Shown piece by piece: positions 43,184 to 54,638 of a stretch of DNA of 64,000 bases. A model generated the notes under the pieces. The model saw only the letters and a program-made list of their open reading frames with translations. It searched no databases and had not been told where the DNA came from. Every line of letters starts with the position of its first letter. Position 1 is the stretch's first letter. Source of the stretch: Diacronema lutheri (lineage: Eukaryota; Haptophyta; Pavlovophyceae; Pavlovales; Pavlovaceae). Position numbers and translations under genes: made by a program. The stretch covers positions 350,001 to 414,000 of the forward strand of contig JAGTXO010000024.1 in assembly GCA_019448385.1 (NCBI GenBank), written 5' to 3'.

Positions 43184-44799
43184 ATGGCCGAGCGGGACAG
43201 GCGCGACGCGGATGACGCGGACGACGCGGACGGCGCGGACGAGGCGGACGAGGCGGACGACGACAACGAAGATGACGACGGCGACGACGACGACGATGAC
43301 AGTGGTGACGACGCGGACGGCGCGGACGGCGCAAAGCACCGGTGGAAGCCGCCACGGTCGAAGGCCGATGGCGAAGGGAACTCCGATGCCGACGAGAACG
43401 TCGAGGGCGAGCGCTCGAGCGACGCTGGCGCGCCCACGCCGCGCGAGCAACAACCGCCGCCCTATGAGCGCGACACACTTGCGCCTATCGATCGGCTTGC
43501 GCACGAGCTGACCGACAAACGCCGGACCGAGCCGTGGGACGTGCAGAGGACCGATGCGGTGCTGCTGCCTGTGCTGCTGCGCCTCGTGCCCGTGTCCCAG
43601 CCCGCCGAGATGGGCGCTCTCAAGGCGGCCGTGTGCGCGACGCTCGGCTTCCGGCGTACGCTGAACATGCCGCACCTGACGGCCTACCTGCACCACCATC
43701 GCCGCACCTTCCACGTGGACAAAGTGCGCAACGAGCAGGGCGAGCCGCGTTACTTTCTATGGCGGCGCACCACGTGGCAGGTGTACGTGAGACTCGCCAG
43801 CAAGGCGTCGGCGGCGGCGAGAGCGACCGCGGTGGCGGCGAGCCGATCGATGGGCGGCAGTGCGTGCGCATGTGCGCCCGTCGGTGTTCCCAGCTGCGCC
43901 GCGCCCGACGGCGTCGTGGCCGTCGTGCGGCCGCCGCCGTCGGCCAAGTTCGTCGCGCGCACGGCGGGCGCGCGCGTCGTGCCCGGCGCGCACGCGGCGC
44001 CGGCGGGCGGGCTGTTTGTCGGCACGCGTGCCGAGCTCGCGCGCGCGCTGCTTGTGCTGCTGCGCGCGGCCGGCGCGCGCGGCCTCACCGACGCCGAGAT
44101 CGAGCACGCGCTCCCGGCGCTCGACCAGAATCTCGCGCGGGAGGCAGCGCTCGTCGGCGGCCTCTACGAGCTGTGCCGGGCGGTGGGCGGCTTGCACGTG
44201 CTCGAGCTCGACGGCCTAGGCATTGGCGCGCGCCGGCTCGCGCTGCGCGGCGCCGGCGGCGTGGGCGGCGCGGCCAGCGCGCCCCGCCTCCCCGAGCGCT
44301 CGGTGACGGTGCACTCGGAGCGCGAGCTTGTGCAGGCCGTCGAGCTCGCGACGCTCAACGCGCCGCCTCCCGGCCTGCGGCTCTCGCAGCTCTGGGCGCA
44401 CGTGCCGCCCGTCCCCCCCGGTGCGCGCCTCGCACCGCACGGCACTTTCTGCCCGCCAGCCCCTGCGCCATCTGCCCGCCAGCCTCACCATCGGCGGTAC
44501 GCGCTGCCTGCGCGCTGAGACGAGCGCAGCGCTTCACCATCTCCCCTTCCCTTCCCTTCCCTGCCCTGCCCCCCCCCCCCCCCCCCCTTCTCTTTGTTTC
44601 CCCCCCATCCGAGGAGCGCAGATTTGCGCGAGCTGCTCGGCTTTGACGAGAAGCGAGGATTGAGCACTTGGCTCCGAAAGCATTCTGCGCACTTTGCGCT
44701 GTGTGTTGACGGGCCCAACAGTGGCGGTGGGTACCTTGTGCCCGCCGCGCACGCGCCCGCCACGTTACCCGGCTGGGCGCCGCCGTCGCCGCAGCCACC

Positions 44800-44861
<62 letters not shown>

Positions 44862-45308
44862 CGCCGCACGACAACCCATCAATCAGCCAGCTTGCCGAGC
44901 AGCTCGGCCTGGCCAAGTACGCGCGCCAGCTCGAGGAGAACGACGTCGACGTGCCCACGCTCGCCCTTCTCACGCGCGTGCGCGCCCGCGCGCGCCGTTC
45001 GCTGCGCCGTCCGCCGGGGGCCGTCCGCCGGGCGCCACGTGTGTTGCGCTCACGCCACGTGCGCCGCCGCGCGCCGCTGCTCGGGGGCGCAGGACGACTT
45101 CCAGCAAATGGGCATCGCGTCCATCGGCGCGCAGCGACGGCTGCAGGCCGCGGCCGTGGCGCTCGGCGCGGGCCGGCCGCTCGCGCCGAGCGCCGATGCG
45201 CCGCACGCCACCGCCGGAAGCGGCGCGCCTCGGCAAAGTCAGCACCGCGGCAGCTCGGCCCTCCGCCAGCCTACGCCGCGCGACTACGTGCTGCGTCCGC
45301 TCGGCTGA
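43184..45308 (+). CDS. Winged-helix (LOTUS-like) repeat protein with SAM domain
   Basis: Exons 43184-44420, 44622-44977, 45093-45308; 602 residues. A very acidic N terminus (poly-Asp/Ala) is followed by three helical segments that look like OST-HTH/LOTUS-style winged helices. These are LLPVLLRLVPVSQPAEMGAL to YFLWRR; RALLVLLRAAGARGLTDAEI onward; and VELATLNAPPPGLRLSQLW joined across the first intron to DLRELLGFDEKRGLSTWL. A poly-proline linker precedes a clear SAM domain (ISQLAEQLGLAKYARQLEEN, then TRDDFQQMGIASIGAQRRL rebuilt across intron 2). LOTUS domains bind RNA or helicases and SAM domains oligomerise, so a role in RNA granules is possible. The winged-helix call is from pattern only. Confidence 0.65.
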
Positions 45309-45347
45309 CATGCGGCGGTGGCTTGGCTGGTGCGACATCGTCGGTTG

Positions 45348-46261
45348 TCAGAGTGATGTCTTCCTGTCGTCGCCCCTCCTGAAGCCGATCACCCGATCGA
45401 CGAACGCGTCGAGGACCGACAGGTCCGCCGATGCCGACGCGAGCGCAACGCACGCCCCCGCCGACTCGTCCATGGGCGGGCGCGGCGCGAGGAGGTCGAG
45501 CTTGCTCCCGACGGTCAGGCAGGGTAGCCAGCCCTGCGCGGCGCGACGAGGAGGTCAGGCATGGCGGCGGTGCGAGGAGAATCAGGCATGGCGGCCAGCG
45601 CTGCGCAGCGGCGCAAGGGCGCACGCACGCGCGCGTCACGCACGCACGCGTGGCCGCGCGCGTTGCGCTGCACCATCTCGCCGGCGTCGACCCACTCGCC
45701 CGATCCAGCCGCGCCGCCGCCATGCCTGCGACTGAGCGAGCCGCTCGCGCTGCGCTCGGTGGGCGGCGGCCACGGCCTCGGCGCGTCGCACGCACCGTCG
45801 CGCGGCTCGGCCGCGTGCGCGCCGAGCCCACCGTCGGCAGCGCGCGCGTGCTGGTGTGAAGAGCGGCGCGCGTCGCGGTCCGCGCCGCCCTCGTCGCGAA
45901 CCGCCACGAGCTCGCGGCGCCACCGGTCCAGGTTGGCGCGCGAGTTGCGGTTCGTCATGTCGTGCAGCATGACGACGCCGTCGAAGCGCAGCATGAAGAA
46001 GACTGAGCGCGCCGAGCGGAACTTCTCTGCGCCGCCCACCTCGACAAACTCGACGAGAAAGCTGGCGCCGTGGTGGTTGTGCAGCTTTGCGTCCACGTGG
46101 CAGCCGATGGTCGCCTTGGCGCCGCGCAGCACGGCGCCCTGGCAGGCGAGGTAGATCAGCGAGCTCTTGCCCGAGCCGCCGTCGCCTATCACGAGCAGCC
46201 GCACGCGGTCGTTTGGGCGCGGCTCGAGCGAATAGCTGGCGCCGGCCTCGACGTCGGCCAT
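45348..46261 (-). CDS. RABL3-like small GTPase
   Basis: Exons 46261-45674 and 45533-45348; 257 residues (human RABL3 236). G1 is VIGDGGSGKSSL, and switch I is in KATIGCHVDAKLHNHHG, with the TVGC-type threonine of this family. G3 is degenerate (EFVEVGGAEKF), and HDMTNRNSRANLDRWRREL follows. The phase-0 junction at 45674/45533 restores TVGSKLDLL as the G4 motif and AFVDRVIGFRRG at the C terminus, both typical of RABL3 and plant LIP1. No prenylation cysteine is present, as in RABL3. The middle segment (residues 130-195) is long and poorly conserved, so an extra intron there is possible. It is convergent with the SAM gene, with 39 bp between stops. Confidence 0.85.
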
Positions 46262-47102
46262 CGTGGACGGCCTGCGCGCGCAACCGGTTGATGCACCGTC
46301 CATGCGGCCTTTACGTTTGCCTCGCAAGCCGTCGCGGCGGTGTTCGCGCTCGTGAGCGCGTGCGCATTTGTGGTCGTCGCGCGCCGATGCCGATCTTTGC
46401 TCCGCATCGGCGCAGAGAGCGCTCCGCATCGGCGCAGAGAGCGCGCTGGGCGCTTCGCCCGAGCTCGCCCGCGAGCCTTCGCAGGCGCGGCTTGCTCATG
46501 CTCGCCGACTACGAGCGGCCGCCCCACGCGAGCGGCTTCCAGCACGAGCGTGCGCACAGCCAAGCACGGCGCCGGTTGGCAGTGGCGATGGCTCTCGCCA
46601 CGCGCGGCACCGGCCGGCGAGTCGCGCGCGGGCACGGGCGTCTGTGTGTCCGCGTCCGTGCTGCCGGACGACGCAAGCGGAGCGAGCGGCGTCGCTCGCA
46701 GAGCGAGCATGCGTCTCCGCCGCGCGGGCGGGCACGCTCGCCGCGGGCGCTCCAGAGCCTGCCGGATCATCGGTGTCAGCCGCCGAGGCCGCGTGCTTGA
46801 GCGCCGCGCGTTTCTCTTCACGATTGCCCGCACGTTACTAATCACTTTGTACAGGCTCGACGCTGCGCGCGCATGCTCGCCGGGCTTTGGCTTTCTTTCA
46901 GCTGCTGCCTGCGGCCTGCGTGCGTGCGTCGTCGCAGGCAGCAGGCTGGCTTGCGTGCGGTCGTCGGCGTCGGCGTCTTTGCGTGTGGCGCGCATCGCCG
47001 GCTCTCTGCCAAGGGGCGCAACGCGTCTTCGTGTCGCAGGCCGCGCGGGCAGGCGCGGCCGGGCGGCGCCGCCATCTGCGGCCGCGCGCGCCGCGCCGCC
47101 GC
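46262..47102. other. Intergenic between RABL3-like gene and CNOT10
   Basis: Open frames on both strands are compositional shadows. Short repeats of a GCATCGGCGCAGAGAGCGC type are seen at 46405-46445. No RNA gene is recognised. Confidence 0.45.
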
Positions 47103-49711
47103 TCAGCTCGCCCGGCCCGAGCGCAGCAGCGCGAGCGCGGCGGCGGCGTGCCCTGCGCGCGACGGGCGGGAACGGCGCAGCGGATGCGCGCGGTGTGAGC
47201 TGCGGCGAGCGGCGTCGCGCGCGCGCACGCGCGCACGCACCTGTGCGCATCTGGCAGTGCGCAAGGAGAAGGCGCGGCTCGAGGGCGCGCGGCTGGAGTG
47301 CGAGAGCCTGCTGACAGCAGAGCTCGGCGGAGTGCAGGTCGTCGTTGGCGATGTGCGCGGCGGCTGCGTTCGTCGCAAGCACGCAGCGCATCGCACCGCT
47401 CAGCAGCGCGGGCGGCGAGGGCGGCAGCGGCGCGCTGAGCGATGCGAACGCGTCGCCGCCGGCGACGCCGTCGGCCGAGAGAGCGACCTCATCGTCGAGC
47501 GGCGCGCGCGCGTGCAGCTCGGCGAGCGCGGCGGGCGAGAGGAGCGCGACGGCCTCGGCGCACCGCCCGAGCTGGCACAGGCCCTCCGCCGCGTAGCTGA
47601 GCGCGAGGGCGCGCTGCTGCGCGGGCAGCGCGCCGCGGCCGCCGCCGCTCGGCTGGTGCAGCAGCTGCTGCAGATCGCCGAGCGCACTGAGCGCACCGAG
47701 CGGGTCGGAGAGCTCGAGGCACACCCAACTCAGCTTGAGACGCGCTGCGTGCTCGTCGCTGTCCGGCGCAGCCTCCGGACCGCCGCTCGCACCTGCGCGG
47801 CGCGCGCACGGCGCGGGCGAGGCGCGCGGCGTGAGGCGCGAGGCGCGAGGCGCGGCGTGGCGTGGCGTGGCGTGGCGTGGCGAGGCGTGGCGAGGCGAGG
47901 CGCGGTGCGCGCACCGGCGTGCGCCCCACCGCTCGACGTCGCTTTGAGCGACGGCGAAGAGTCGGAGTCAGCGGCGGCGCCGAGCGCGGGCGACGCGCCC
48001 GCCGCCAGCTCAGCGGCGGCGGCGCTGTCCGCACCGCCCGCAAGGCAGGTGGCTGCGGCCGCGCGGCGCGCGCCGGCGGCGAGCGCATTGCGGAAGCAGA
48101 CGGCGGCGAAGGCGAGGGAGGGCGACGGCACGCCGACATCCCATCCCGTCGCCGCGTCGTCGCCGACGCCGCCTCGCGCATCGTCGGGCAGGCCCACGCC
48201 GGCGCCGTCCGCGACCGCCGTCGTCGCCGCCGGCGCGCGCCCGCCGCCGCTGCCGCCGCCGCGCAAGGACGGCAGCCGCAACCGCCGCCCGCCGAGCGAC
48301 GCGGAGCCGGCCGCAATGCCGGCGCGCGCGCGCTCGCCCGCCGCGCGCTGCTCGCAGTTCAGCGCGATGCAGCACTCGCCCATCCGCAGCCAGAGACGCG
48401 CCCACGGCCACAGTTTGGGCAGTGCGGCGCGCATGAGCGCAAACGCGTCGGCAGGCCGCTCGGCGTGCAGGCAGCCCATGCCGAGGTTGCAACTCAACTC
48501 GTACTGCGCGTCAACGCCGCTCAGTTCCGCACCTGCGCCGCGGCGCGGCGCGCGTGAGCGGCGAGCAGCGGGGCGGTGCAACGCGGTGCAACGCGGTGCA
48601 ACGGCGGCGCGGCGCGGCGCGTCTCGGCGGTGCGCAACGTACCGGCGGCCGCCTGCGCGCACACCGCCGCCTTGTTCTCGGCAGCCGCGCGCGCAAAGTA
48701 GAGCGTGGCGAGCGCGTACTTGCCGAGACCGTAGTGCACGCAGCCGAGCGTGTTCAGGTGCAGCGCGCGTTGGTTTGGCGGCGCGAGCGGCGGCGGCTGG
48801 CGGTGCGGCGGCGCGTGCGACTGCGCGGAGGGCGGGAGCGGCTGCGCGGCGAGCAATTTGAGCGCCTGCTTGCCGTTGCCGCGCAGCAGCTCGAGCTGCA
48901 CCTTGAGGAAGAGCGCGGCCGGGTGCGACGGGCTCACGCCGAGCGCAAGCTTGAGCTCGCGCTTCGCCGGCTGCGGCGCGCGCAGCAGCAGGTGCAGCCG
49001 CGCACGGCCAAGGTGCACACCCACCCTCACCTCCGCCGGGCTTACGACCACAGGCGATGGGCGCGACGAGCGCTTGTTCGGCCAGTCGGACGGCGCGCCG
49101 GCGCCGCCACCGGCGCTGCCCGCCTTGCCCGCATCCGACCCGTCGCCGGGCCCGTCGCCGCCGCTGTCGCGTTTGTCGATTGCGCCATTCCGCTCGCCGC
49201 CGGCCAACTTCGGCGCGCCGTCAGGCCGGGTGAGCGCGGCATACGAGCGGTCGAGGTGGGCGAGCACCTGCGCGGCGAAAGCCACGTCGCGCTGCAGCAG
49301 CGTCACCTCGAGCAGCAGCAGGCAGACGCGGAAGGCGAGGAACTCGTCGAGCGGCTCGACGTTGCCGAACAGGCCGCCGAGCAGCGCGCGCGCCGCGCCA
49401 ATGCGCTGCTGCTGAAAGTGCAGGACGGCTGCGTTGTACGTGGCGAGCGAGTTGTCCTCCACGAGTTCGCCCTCCCCATGCCCCTTCTTCAGCCCCTCCA
49501 ACGCCGCGAGCAGCTTGCCTGGCGCGCGCGCGCCCGACGCGAAATACTCGGCGAGTGCGAGGTTGTGCCGGAGCTTGAGGTCGGACGACGCGCTGCCCAG
49601 CGCCTGCAGGTGGGCGCACGCGCGCGCATAGTCGCGCGCGTGGAACGCCGCGGCCGCCTCTGCCGCCTCGCGCGCCGCGCCCGCGACCGCCGGCTGGCCA
49701 TTCTCGGCCAT
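47103..49711 (-). CDS. CNOT10: CCR4-NOT complex subunit 10 (TPR protein)
   Basis: Exons 49711-48643, 48532-47915, 47792-47241, 47152-47103; 762 residues (human 744). It is part of the cytoplasmic deadenylase complex, where it binds CNOT11 and CNOT1. TPR-like helices run throughout, for example NSLATYNAAVLHFQQQRIGA and FLAFRVCLLLLEVTLLQRDV. The family block is HLNTLGCVHYGLGKYALATL, then YELSCNLGMGCLHAERP and LWLRMGECCIALN, then FAAVCFRNAL. The ending TNAAAAHIANDDLHSAELC joins the last exon HAAAALALLRSGRAS. All three intron phases are 1 and rebuild conserved text. Intron 2 contains GGCGT/GGCGA pentamer repeats. Confidence 0.93.
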
Positions 49712-50211
49712 CCCCCCGGACCGCCCGCACGCCAGCGAGCCGCTCTCGTGCACTCACCCGCCACCCGGACCGGACCGGCCAGTGTGTGCGCCATGGCGCG
49801 AAGCAGCATGCGAAGCAGGCTCGAGCTCGGACGCTCCGGGCGCGCGGCGCGGCGGTCGACCAGATGCGCGCGAAACGCGGCTCCCCGCCGCCGTGGCCAC
49901 GGCCGGCGCGCTCGTGTCACACGTCGACGCGGCGTGCAGAGGGTCGATGCGTGACACGAGGGTCGATGCGTGCAGGTCTGCAGGAGGTCGATGCGCGCCG
50001 AGGGTACGCATGAGGAGGGTACACCGTACGCATCGACGCGGCGTGCAGAAGGTAGGCCGCGAGGCCGGTTCGGCGCGACAAGCCGCCGACTGTTGTCGGC
50101 GTCGGCGTCGTCTGTCGCGCGCTTTCGTCGCCACGGCGATGGGGCCAAAAGGTGGCCGCGCTGTCCGCCGGTCTGGTGGCCCGTTGCCCATCCGCGCGGC
50201 CTCTCCCGACC

Positions 50212-50251
<40 letters not shown>

Positions 50252-50503
50252 TTTTGCCAGCCTGCCCCGTGTCTGCTGTTCAGCCCGCCCTTGCAACCCA
50301 GCTGCTTGAGACGCGTCCTTCCAGCTGGTCGAAGCGCGTGCGCTCGCGCTCCGCGGTGTGCGGCAAGATGCGGACCCCGCCGCTCCCGCACACGCCAGCT
50401 CGCGCGGGCCACCGTGCGCGCCTGCTTGATCGCGCGTGCTGACTGCTGACTCGGCGCGTCCAGTCTGTCATACACGCCTTTGAATCCAAATTCTGTTTCA
50501 ACG
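49712..50503. other. Divergent intergenic region, short repeats and C tract
   Basis: At 49915-50050 the word GGGTCGATGCGTG and variants (GTCGACGCGGCGTGCAGA, GTACGCATCGACGCGGCGTG) recur several times in both orientations. A 39-nt C tract lies at 50213-50251. Promoters of CNOT10 and of the EF-hand gene must be here. No gene is supported. Confidence 0.55.
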
Positions 50504-52380
50504 ATGGACGAGGGCGCGGAGAACGAGGCGTTCGCCAGCATGCGGCGCAAGCACGTGGCGATTGCGATCAACAACGAGGAGTACTTGCGTGCGCACCCAG
50601 AGCTTCGATCACTCGTGCACGGCTTCGTTTGCGCGCTCGTTGAGAGCAAGCCGGCCGACGTGGGCGCGTTTGCGAGCGCGTGGTTTACGCGCCCGGCGCT
50701 CGCCGCGTCGCTTGGGCTGCACGGTTGGGAGCGGCCTGAGGACGAGGCGGAGCTCGCCGCGCTGGCGGTGGAGCGCGGCAGTGGACCCACCGCGCTGCTC
50801 GCCGGCACGGCAGCGCGCGCGGTGGACAGCGCTGCGGTGCCGGCGAGCAGCGCGGCAGGCGAAGTGGTGGACGCGCTCGGCGCGACCGGCGCGGCCGGCG
50901 CACCGGGCGCGACGTTGGGCGCAAACGTGCAGGTGCTCGAGAAGCAGCTCGTCAGCCTATTTACCAAGGCCGACAAGGATGGCAACGGCGTGCTCGACCA
51001 GCGGGAGTTCAAGGCACTCATTTCAACGTCGGCGCTCGGCCTCCGCGCGGTTGAGCTTCGCCGGCTGCTCGCCGAGATCGACGAGGACGACGACGGCAAT
51101 GTCTCGTACGCCGAGTTTGTGCCCGTCGCGATCGATGTGCTGCAGGCGATGCGCGCGCGCGAGGCCGTCAGCGCCGCCGAGCGCGAGCTCGACGCCGCGG
51201 CGGACAGGGCGGCGGGCGAGCTCGTGAACGGGTGCGCGCGCGCCGGACCCCGCCCCACCGGCCGCGCCAAACGGGGCGAGCCGCACCATTAGGAGGAGGA
51301 GGGGGGGGGGGGGGGGGGGGGGGGCGGATGGGGGGGTGCGGCCGCCGCGCCGACCGCGTGCGCGCCTCTCGTGCGCGCGCGCGCGCGTCCCGCCGCGCGC
51401 GTCCCGCAGCATCCCGCGCGCGGAGATGCTCGCGCTCGCGCAGCAGGCCTTCGAGGCGTACGACAGCGACGGCTCGGGGCTGCTCTCGCGGCACGAGCTC
51501 AAGCGCGTGCTGCGCGACACGCGGCTCGCGCTCTCGGCGCGGCAGGTGCGCCTTGTCCTTGCGCGGCTCGACACGTCGGGCGACGAGCAGCTCTCCATCG
51601 ACGAGTTTGCGCCGCTCGTGGTGGAGATCCTCGTGGCTCAGTTCAAGTCCGAGCTGCGCGCAGCGTCGTGGGGTGGCGTCGAGGCGCAGCTTCGCGCGCT
51701 CATCGCGCGCGCCGACGCGGAGGGCACGGGCGTGCTGCACCGCTCGCGGCTGGTGGACGTGTTGCTCTTGCAGGACACGATCACGCTCTCGCGCATGCAG
51801 GCGAACGCGATGGTCGCGGCCGCGCGCGAGGAGGAGGACGGATCGATCGCGCTCGACGAGTTTGTGCCCGTCGCGCTCGCGATGCTGCGCGCGCTCTCCG
51901 CGCCCGGCGCTGTCGCCGAGCGCGCGCGCATGCTCGAGCGCGCCGACTTCGCGCCGATCGAGCTGATGGGCGGGCGCGAGCGCGAGGCGATGGAGGCCAA
52001 CTTTGCGGAGGCCTTTGCCCGCTTCGACGTCGACAACAACCAACTCCTCGTGCGGCGCGCGCGCACGCGCGCGCGCGCGCGCGCACCGACCGCCCGCCGC
52101 CCACCGCGCCGCCGCGTCGCGCGTGCGTGCGCCTCGCGCATGCGGCCCCTCGCCGCGCCGCCGTGCGGCGGGGCAGGACGAGAGCGAGTTTGAGCTCTGC
52201 CTCGGCTCGGCTGCGCTCGGGCTCGAGCGGCACGAGATGTACGCGCTCATGGGGTTGGTCGATCGCAACGAAGACGGGCTGATCGACGCGCGCGAGTTCG
52301 TCGCGTGCGCCTACTCGCACCTCCTCCAGATCAGGCGCGAGCAAAGGATCCTCGCCGCGCAGCGCGAGCGCGCGTGGTGA
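50504..52380 (+). CDS. EF-hand protein with N-terminal RIIa/DPY30-like domain, radial spoke protein 7-like
   Basis: Exons 50504-51231, 51410-52049, 52177-52380; 523 residues. The N terminus (EEYLRAHPELRSLVHGFVCA, KPADVGAFASAWFT) matches the dimerisation/docking fold that anchors RSP7, CABYR and related flagellar proteins. EF-hands follow. Complete-looking loops are DKDGNGVLDQREF, DEDDDGNVSYAEF, DSDGSGLLSRHEL, DTSGDEQLSIDEF and, near the end, DRNEDGLIDAREF; two more are degenerate. Chlamydomonas RSP7 combines RIIa and EF-hands, so a calcium-sensing axonemal role is likely but inferred. Intron 1 has a 24-nt G tract (51301-51324). Confidence 0.8.
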
Positions 52381-52489
52381 CAGGTGCAGTGGCCCGAAGT
52401 CAGAGCACGCGCTACGTAGGGCGCGGTCCAGGCTGGCCGGCGGGCGGCGGCCCACCCTGATCGGACATGATCGGACATGGCCTCGCGGT

Positions 52490-52822
52490 TCACGCGTGGC
52501 CCGGGCCGGTCGCGAGCTGCGTCTTGCCGAGGTCGGTGAGCCACACCTTTTGGCCCACCTTGTTTGCGACGACCGCCTTGTTGAGGCTGTACGCGTCCGT
52601 CGTCGTCGGGTACGTCTGCTCCGGCGCGAGCCTGTGCAGCCGGAAGCCCGGCTGCGCGTAGACGCCGGGCAGGCTGGGCTCAAAGCTTTTGAGCTGCTCC
52701 ATCGTCATGTAGGCCTTGGTGAGCTCGACGGGCACGACCGGCTCCGCATTGTCCGGATGGTATTTGCTTAGCTTGCCCGCGTACTCGGCGTTCTCGACAC
52801 CCTGCGTCACGCGCAACGACAT
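52490..52822 (-). CDS. Small conserved-looking protein of unknown function
   Basis: 110 residues in one exon from a clean ATG at 52822. The composition is balanced, unlike shadow frames: KLSKYHPDNAEPVVPVELTK, AYMTMEQLKSFEPSLPGVYA, TTTDAYSLNKAVVANKVGQK. No signal peptide, membrane helix or known motif is seen. It is convergent with the EF-hand gene (109 bp between stops) and divergent from the next gene. Confidence 0.65.
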   Translation of the reverse strand: MSLRVTQGVENAEYAGKLSKYHPDNAEPVVPVELTKAYMTMEQLKSFEPSLPGVYAQPGFRLHRLAPEQTYPTTTDAYSLNKAVVANKVGQKVWLTDLGKTQLATGPGHA

Positions 52823-52840
52823 GGCGCGAGAGCACTGCCG

Positions 52841-52956
52841 GCGTGCACAGGGTCGACGCCCTGACTTCGGCCCGACGTGGCGTGCGCCCTTTCGCTCGCT
52901 CCGTTCGTCGCGCCTCGGTCCCGTGCACGCCTCTCCTGCTGACCCGCGTAAGCGTT
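52841..52956. repeat. Dispersed repeat, copy A
   Basis: Shares GCGCCCTTTCGCTCGCTCCG, then CCCGTGC, then CTCCTGCTGACCCGC and TAAGCG in the same order with copy B at 54553-54632. Its first 35 bp (GGCGTGCACAGGGTCG onward) also match 30120-30150. Confidence 0.8.
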
Positions 52957-53085
52957 GGTGAGAAACGCCGGATGGAGAGTAGCAACCAATGTCATTGAAC
53001 TTTAAAATAGGCAGATGGATTCTACAGACTTCTCCCCCGGACTGGCGTCGCGTCCGGTCAACGCTCGTACTGGGGAATAGTGATC

Positions 53086-54535
53086 ATGAGCTCCGGGTTC
53101 TTGGCGGGCGGCACGGTCGCCTGGGCGGGGGACAAGCCAGCGAAAGAGGATGCGGGAAGCCCACCGGCGCGCGCGATCAAGTCGGCCTTTGCAGCGCAAG
53201 GCATCTTCGGCGCCCACGGCCGCTCGCGGCGCATGCAGCGCGAGCACTGGCAGCCGCTCCGGCTGCGGATCGTCTCGCCGACGGCCGCGCCGATCAATAG
53301 GATGCTCGACAAGATCGCGCTGGGCTCGCGCGGGACAATCCGCGAGCTCAAAACATCCGACGCGCACATCCGCGTCCCGCCAGACGTTGGCAACTGGCTG
53401 ATCAGGAACGTCGCGATGGATCCGGACGGCGACCCGGCGCCAAAGCTGCTCTACGCCGCCAAGATCTCGCAGCGGTTCAAGGACCGGATCATCACCGAGT
53501 CGCCATGCGGCGTCGCTTTCTCGTGCCCGTTCCCCTGCACGCTCATCCAGTACGCCATCTCCTATTACCGCTTCTACACGGGCTGTGTCATGCCTGCCGC
53601 GCTGCTGCTGTGCGACCAGCCGATCTACTATCACTCGAAGCAGTACGACCGCCGCACCTACCTGTACATCTACGACAACAGGTGCGCAGCGTGAGCGCGC
53701 GCGTGGGGCTGCGCCCGCGCGCCGCCCACGCCCGCTGCCCCTCGCGCGCGCGCGCGGCTCGCACCGGCCAGGATCGAGGCCAACTACCCGACGATTCGCT
53801 TCCCCTGGGGCTTCCTCGGCTTGGGCAGTTGGCAGGAGGACAACGTGGTCGTGCACCACTTTGACCGCGGCTCCTTTGGCTTTCGGCAGGTGCCGTGCGG
53901 CACGCCCAACCACTGCTGCTTTATCTGGGAGCCCTTCGGCGAGGTGGCCGGCAGGCAGCGCTGCCCGTTCAACGGCCCGCTCTACTCGAACGGAAAGTGT
54001 AACGAAGGCCAGTGCTGCTGCGACCACTGGTGCATGACGCTCTGCTGCTGCCACTACCACTACCCCGGTGCGTGCGGCCCGCGCGCGCGGCCGGGCGTGA
54101 GCGCGCGCCGCCGCTCATGCGCCGGCCGCACGCCCCCCCGCCCCCCCGCCCCCCCCCCCCGCCCCTCCTGCGCTGGCAGGCCTGGAGGACGCGGCCGAGT
54201 TTGCGGTCGCGGCCGACGTTGCACTGCAGGCCTACTTTGATGGCGTGCCGCTGACCAAGTCTCTCTTCGAGGAGAAGCTCGATGCGGAGCTCGCCGTGCG
54301 CGGGCAGCCCAAGCGCCGTACCTACGAGCGAGCGAGCGACGACGACCGCTGGGCCTACTCGCGCACAAAGTCGCTCGTCGCCGTCACGATTGGCTTGATG
54401 ACCATCGTGATGCAGGTGCTCCTCATCGCCGCGGGTGCGCTCTACCTCCGATACTATTTGAACCGCGATGAGTACCTCTCGTACGCGTCGACGCCAGAGC
54501 AGGTCGTGAGAACGATCTCTCCGGTCCCGACCTGA
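53086..54535 (+). CDS. Membrane-associated cysteine-rich protein of unknown family
   Basis: Exons 53086-53681, 53772-54067, 54180-54535; 415 residues. It has a mostly hydrophilic N-terminal part, then a hydrophobic stretch (IQYAISYYRFYTGCVMPAAL). A tyrosine-rich segment follows, then a dense cysteine block (HCCFIWEPFG, KCNEGQCCCDHWCMTLCCCH). After a conserved-looking helix (FFDG-type YFDGVPLTKSLFEEK), a final membrane helix (SLVAVTIGLMTIVMQVLLIA) lies near the C terminus. The phases rebuild NRIEAN and YPGLED cleanly. I do not recognise it; palmitoylation or metal binding at the Cys block is only a thought. Intron 2 is C-rich. Confidence 0.72.
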
Positions 54536-54552
54536 GAGACTTGACTTGTAAT

Positions 54553-54632
54553 TGTGCGCCCTTTCGCTCGCTCCGTTTGTCCAGCCCCGGCCCCGTGCGC
54601 GCCCCTCCTGCTGACCCGCTTGTAAGCGTCGT
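54553..54632. repeat. Dispersed repeat, copy B
   Basis: Same orientation as copy A (52881-52956), with a few substitutions and indels. It fills almost the whole gap between the 3' ends of two convergent genes. Confidence 0.8.
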
Positions 54633-54638
54633 TAGTAC

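Noticed and set aside
45348-46261. ROCO-type or ordinary Rab GTPase
   Set aside because: The TIGC-type switch I, the degenerate G3 and the FVDRVI C terminus without a prenyl cysteine are RABL3/LIP1 traits. No LRR or kinase lies nearby.
46262-47102. Additional genes in the RABL3-CNOT10 gap
   Set aside because: Long frames exist on both strands but lack motifs and overlap one another. Their composition is that of non-coding GC-rich DNA.
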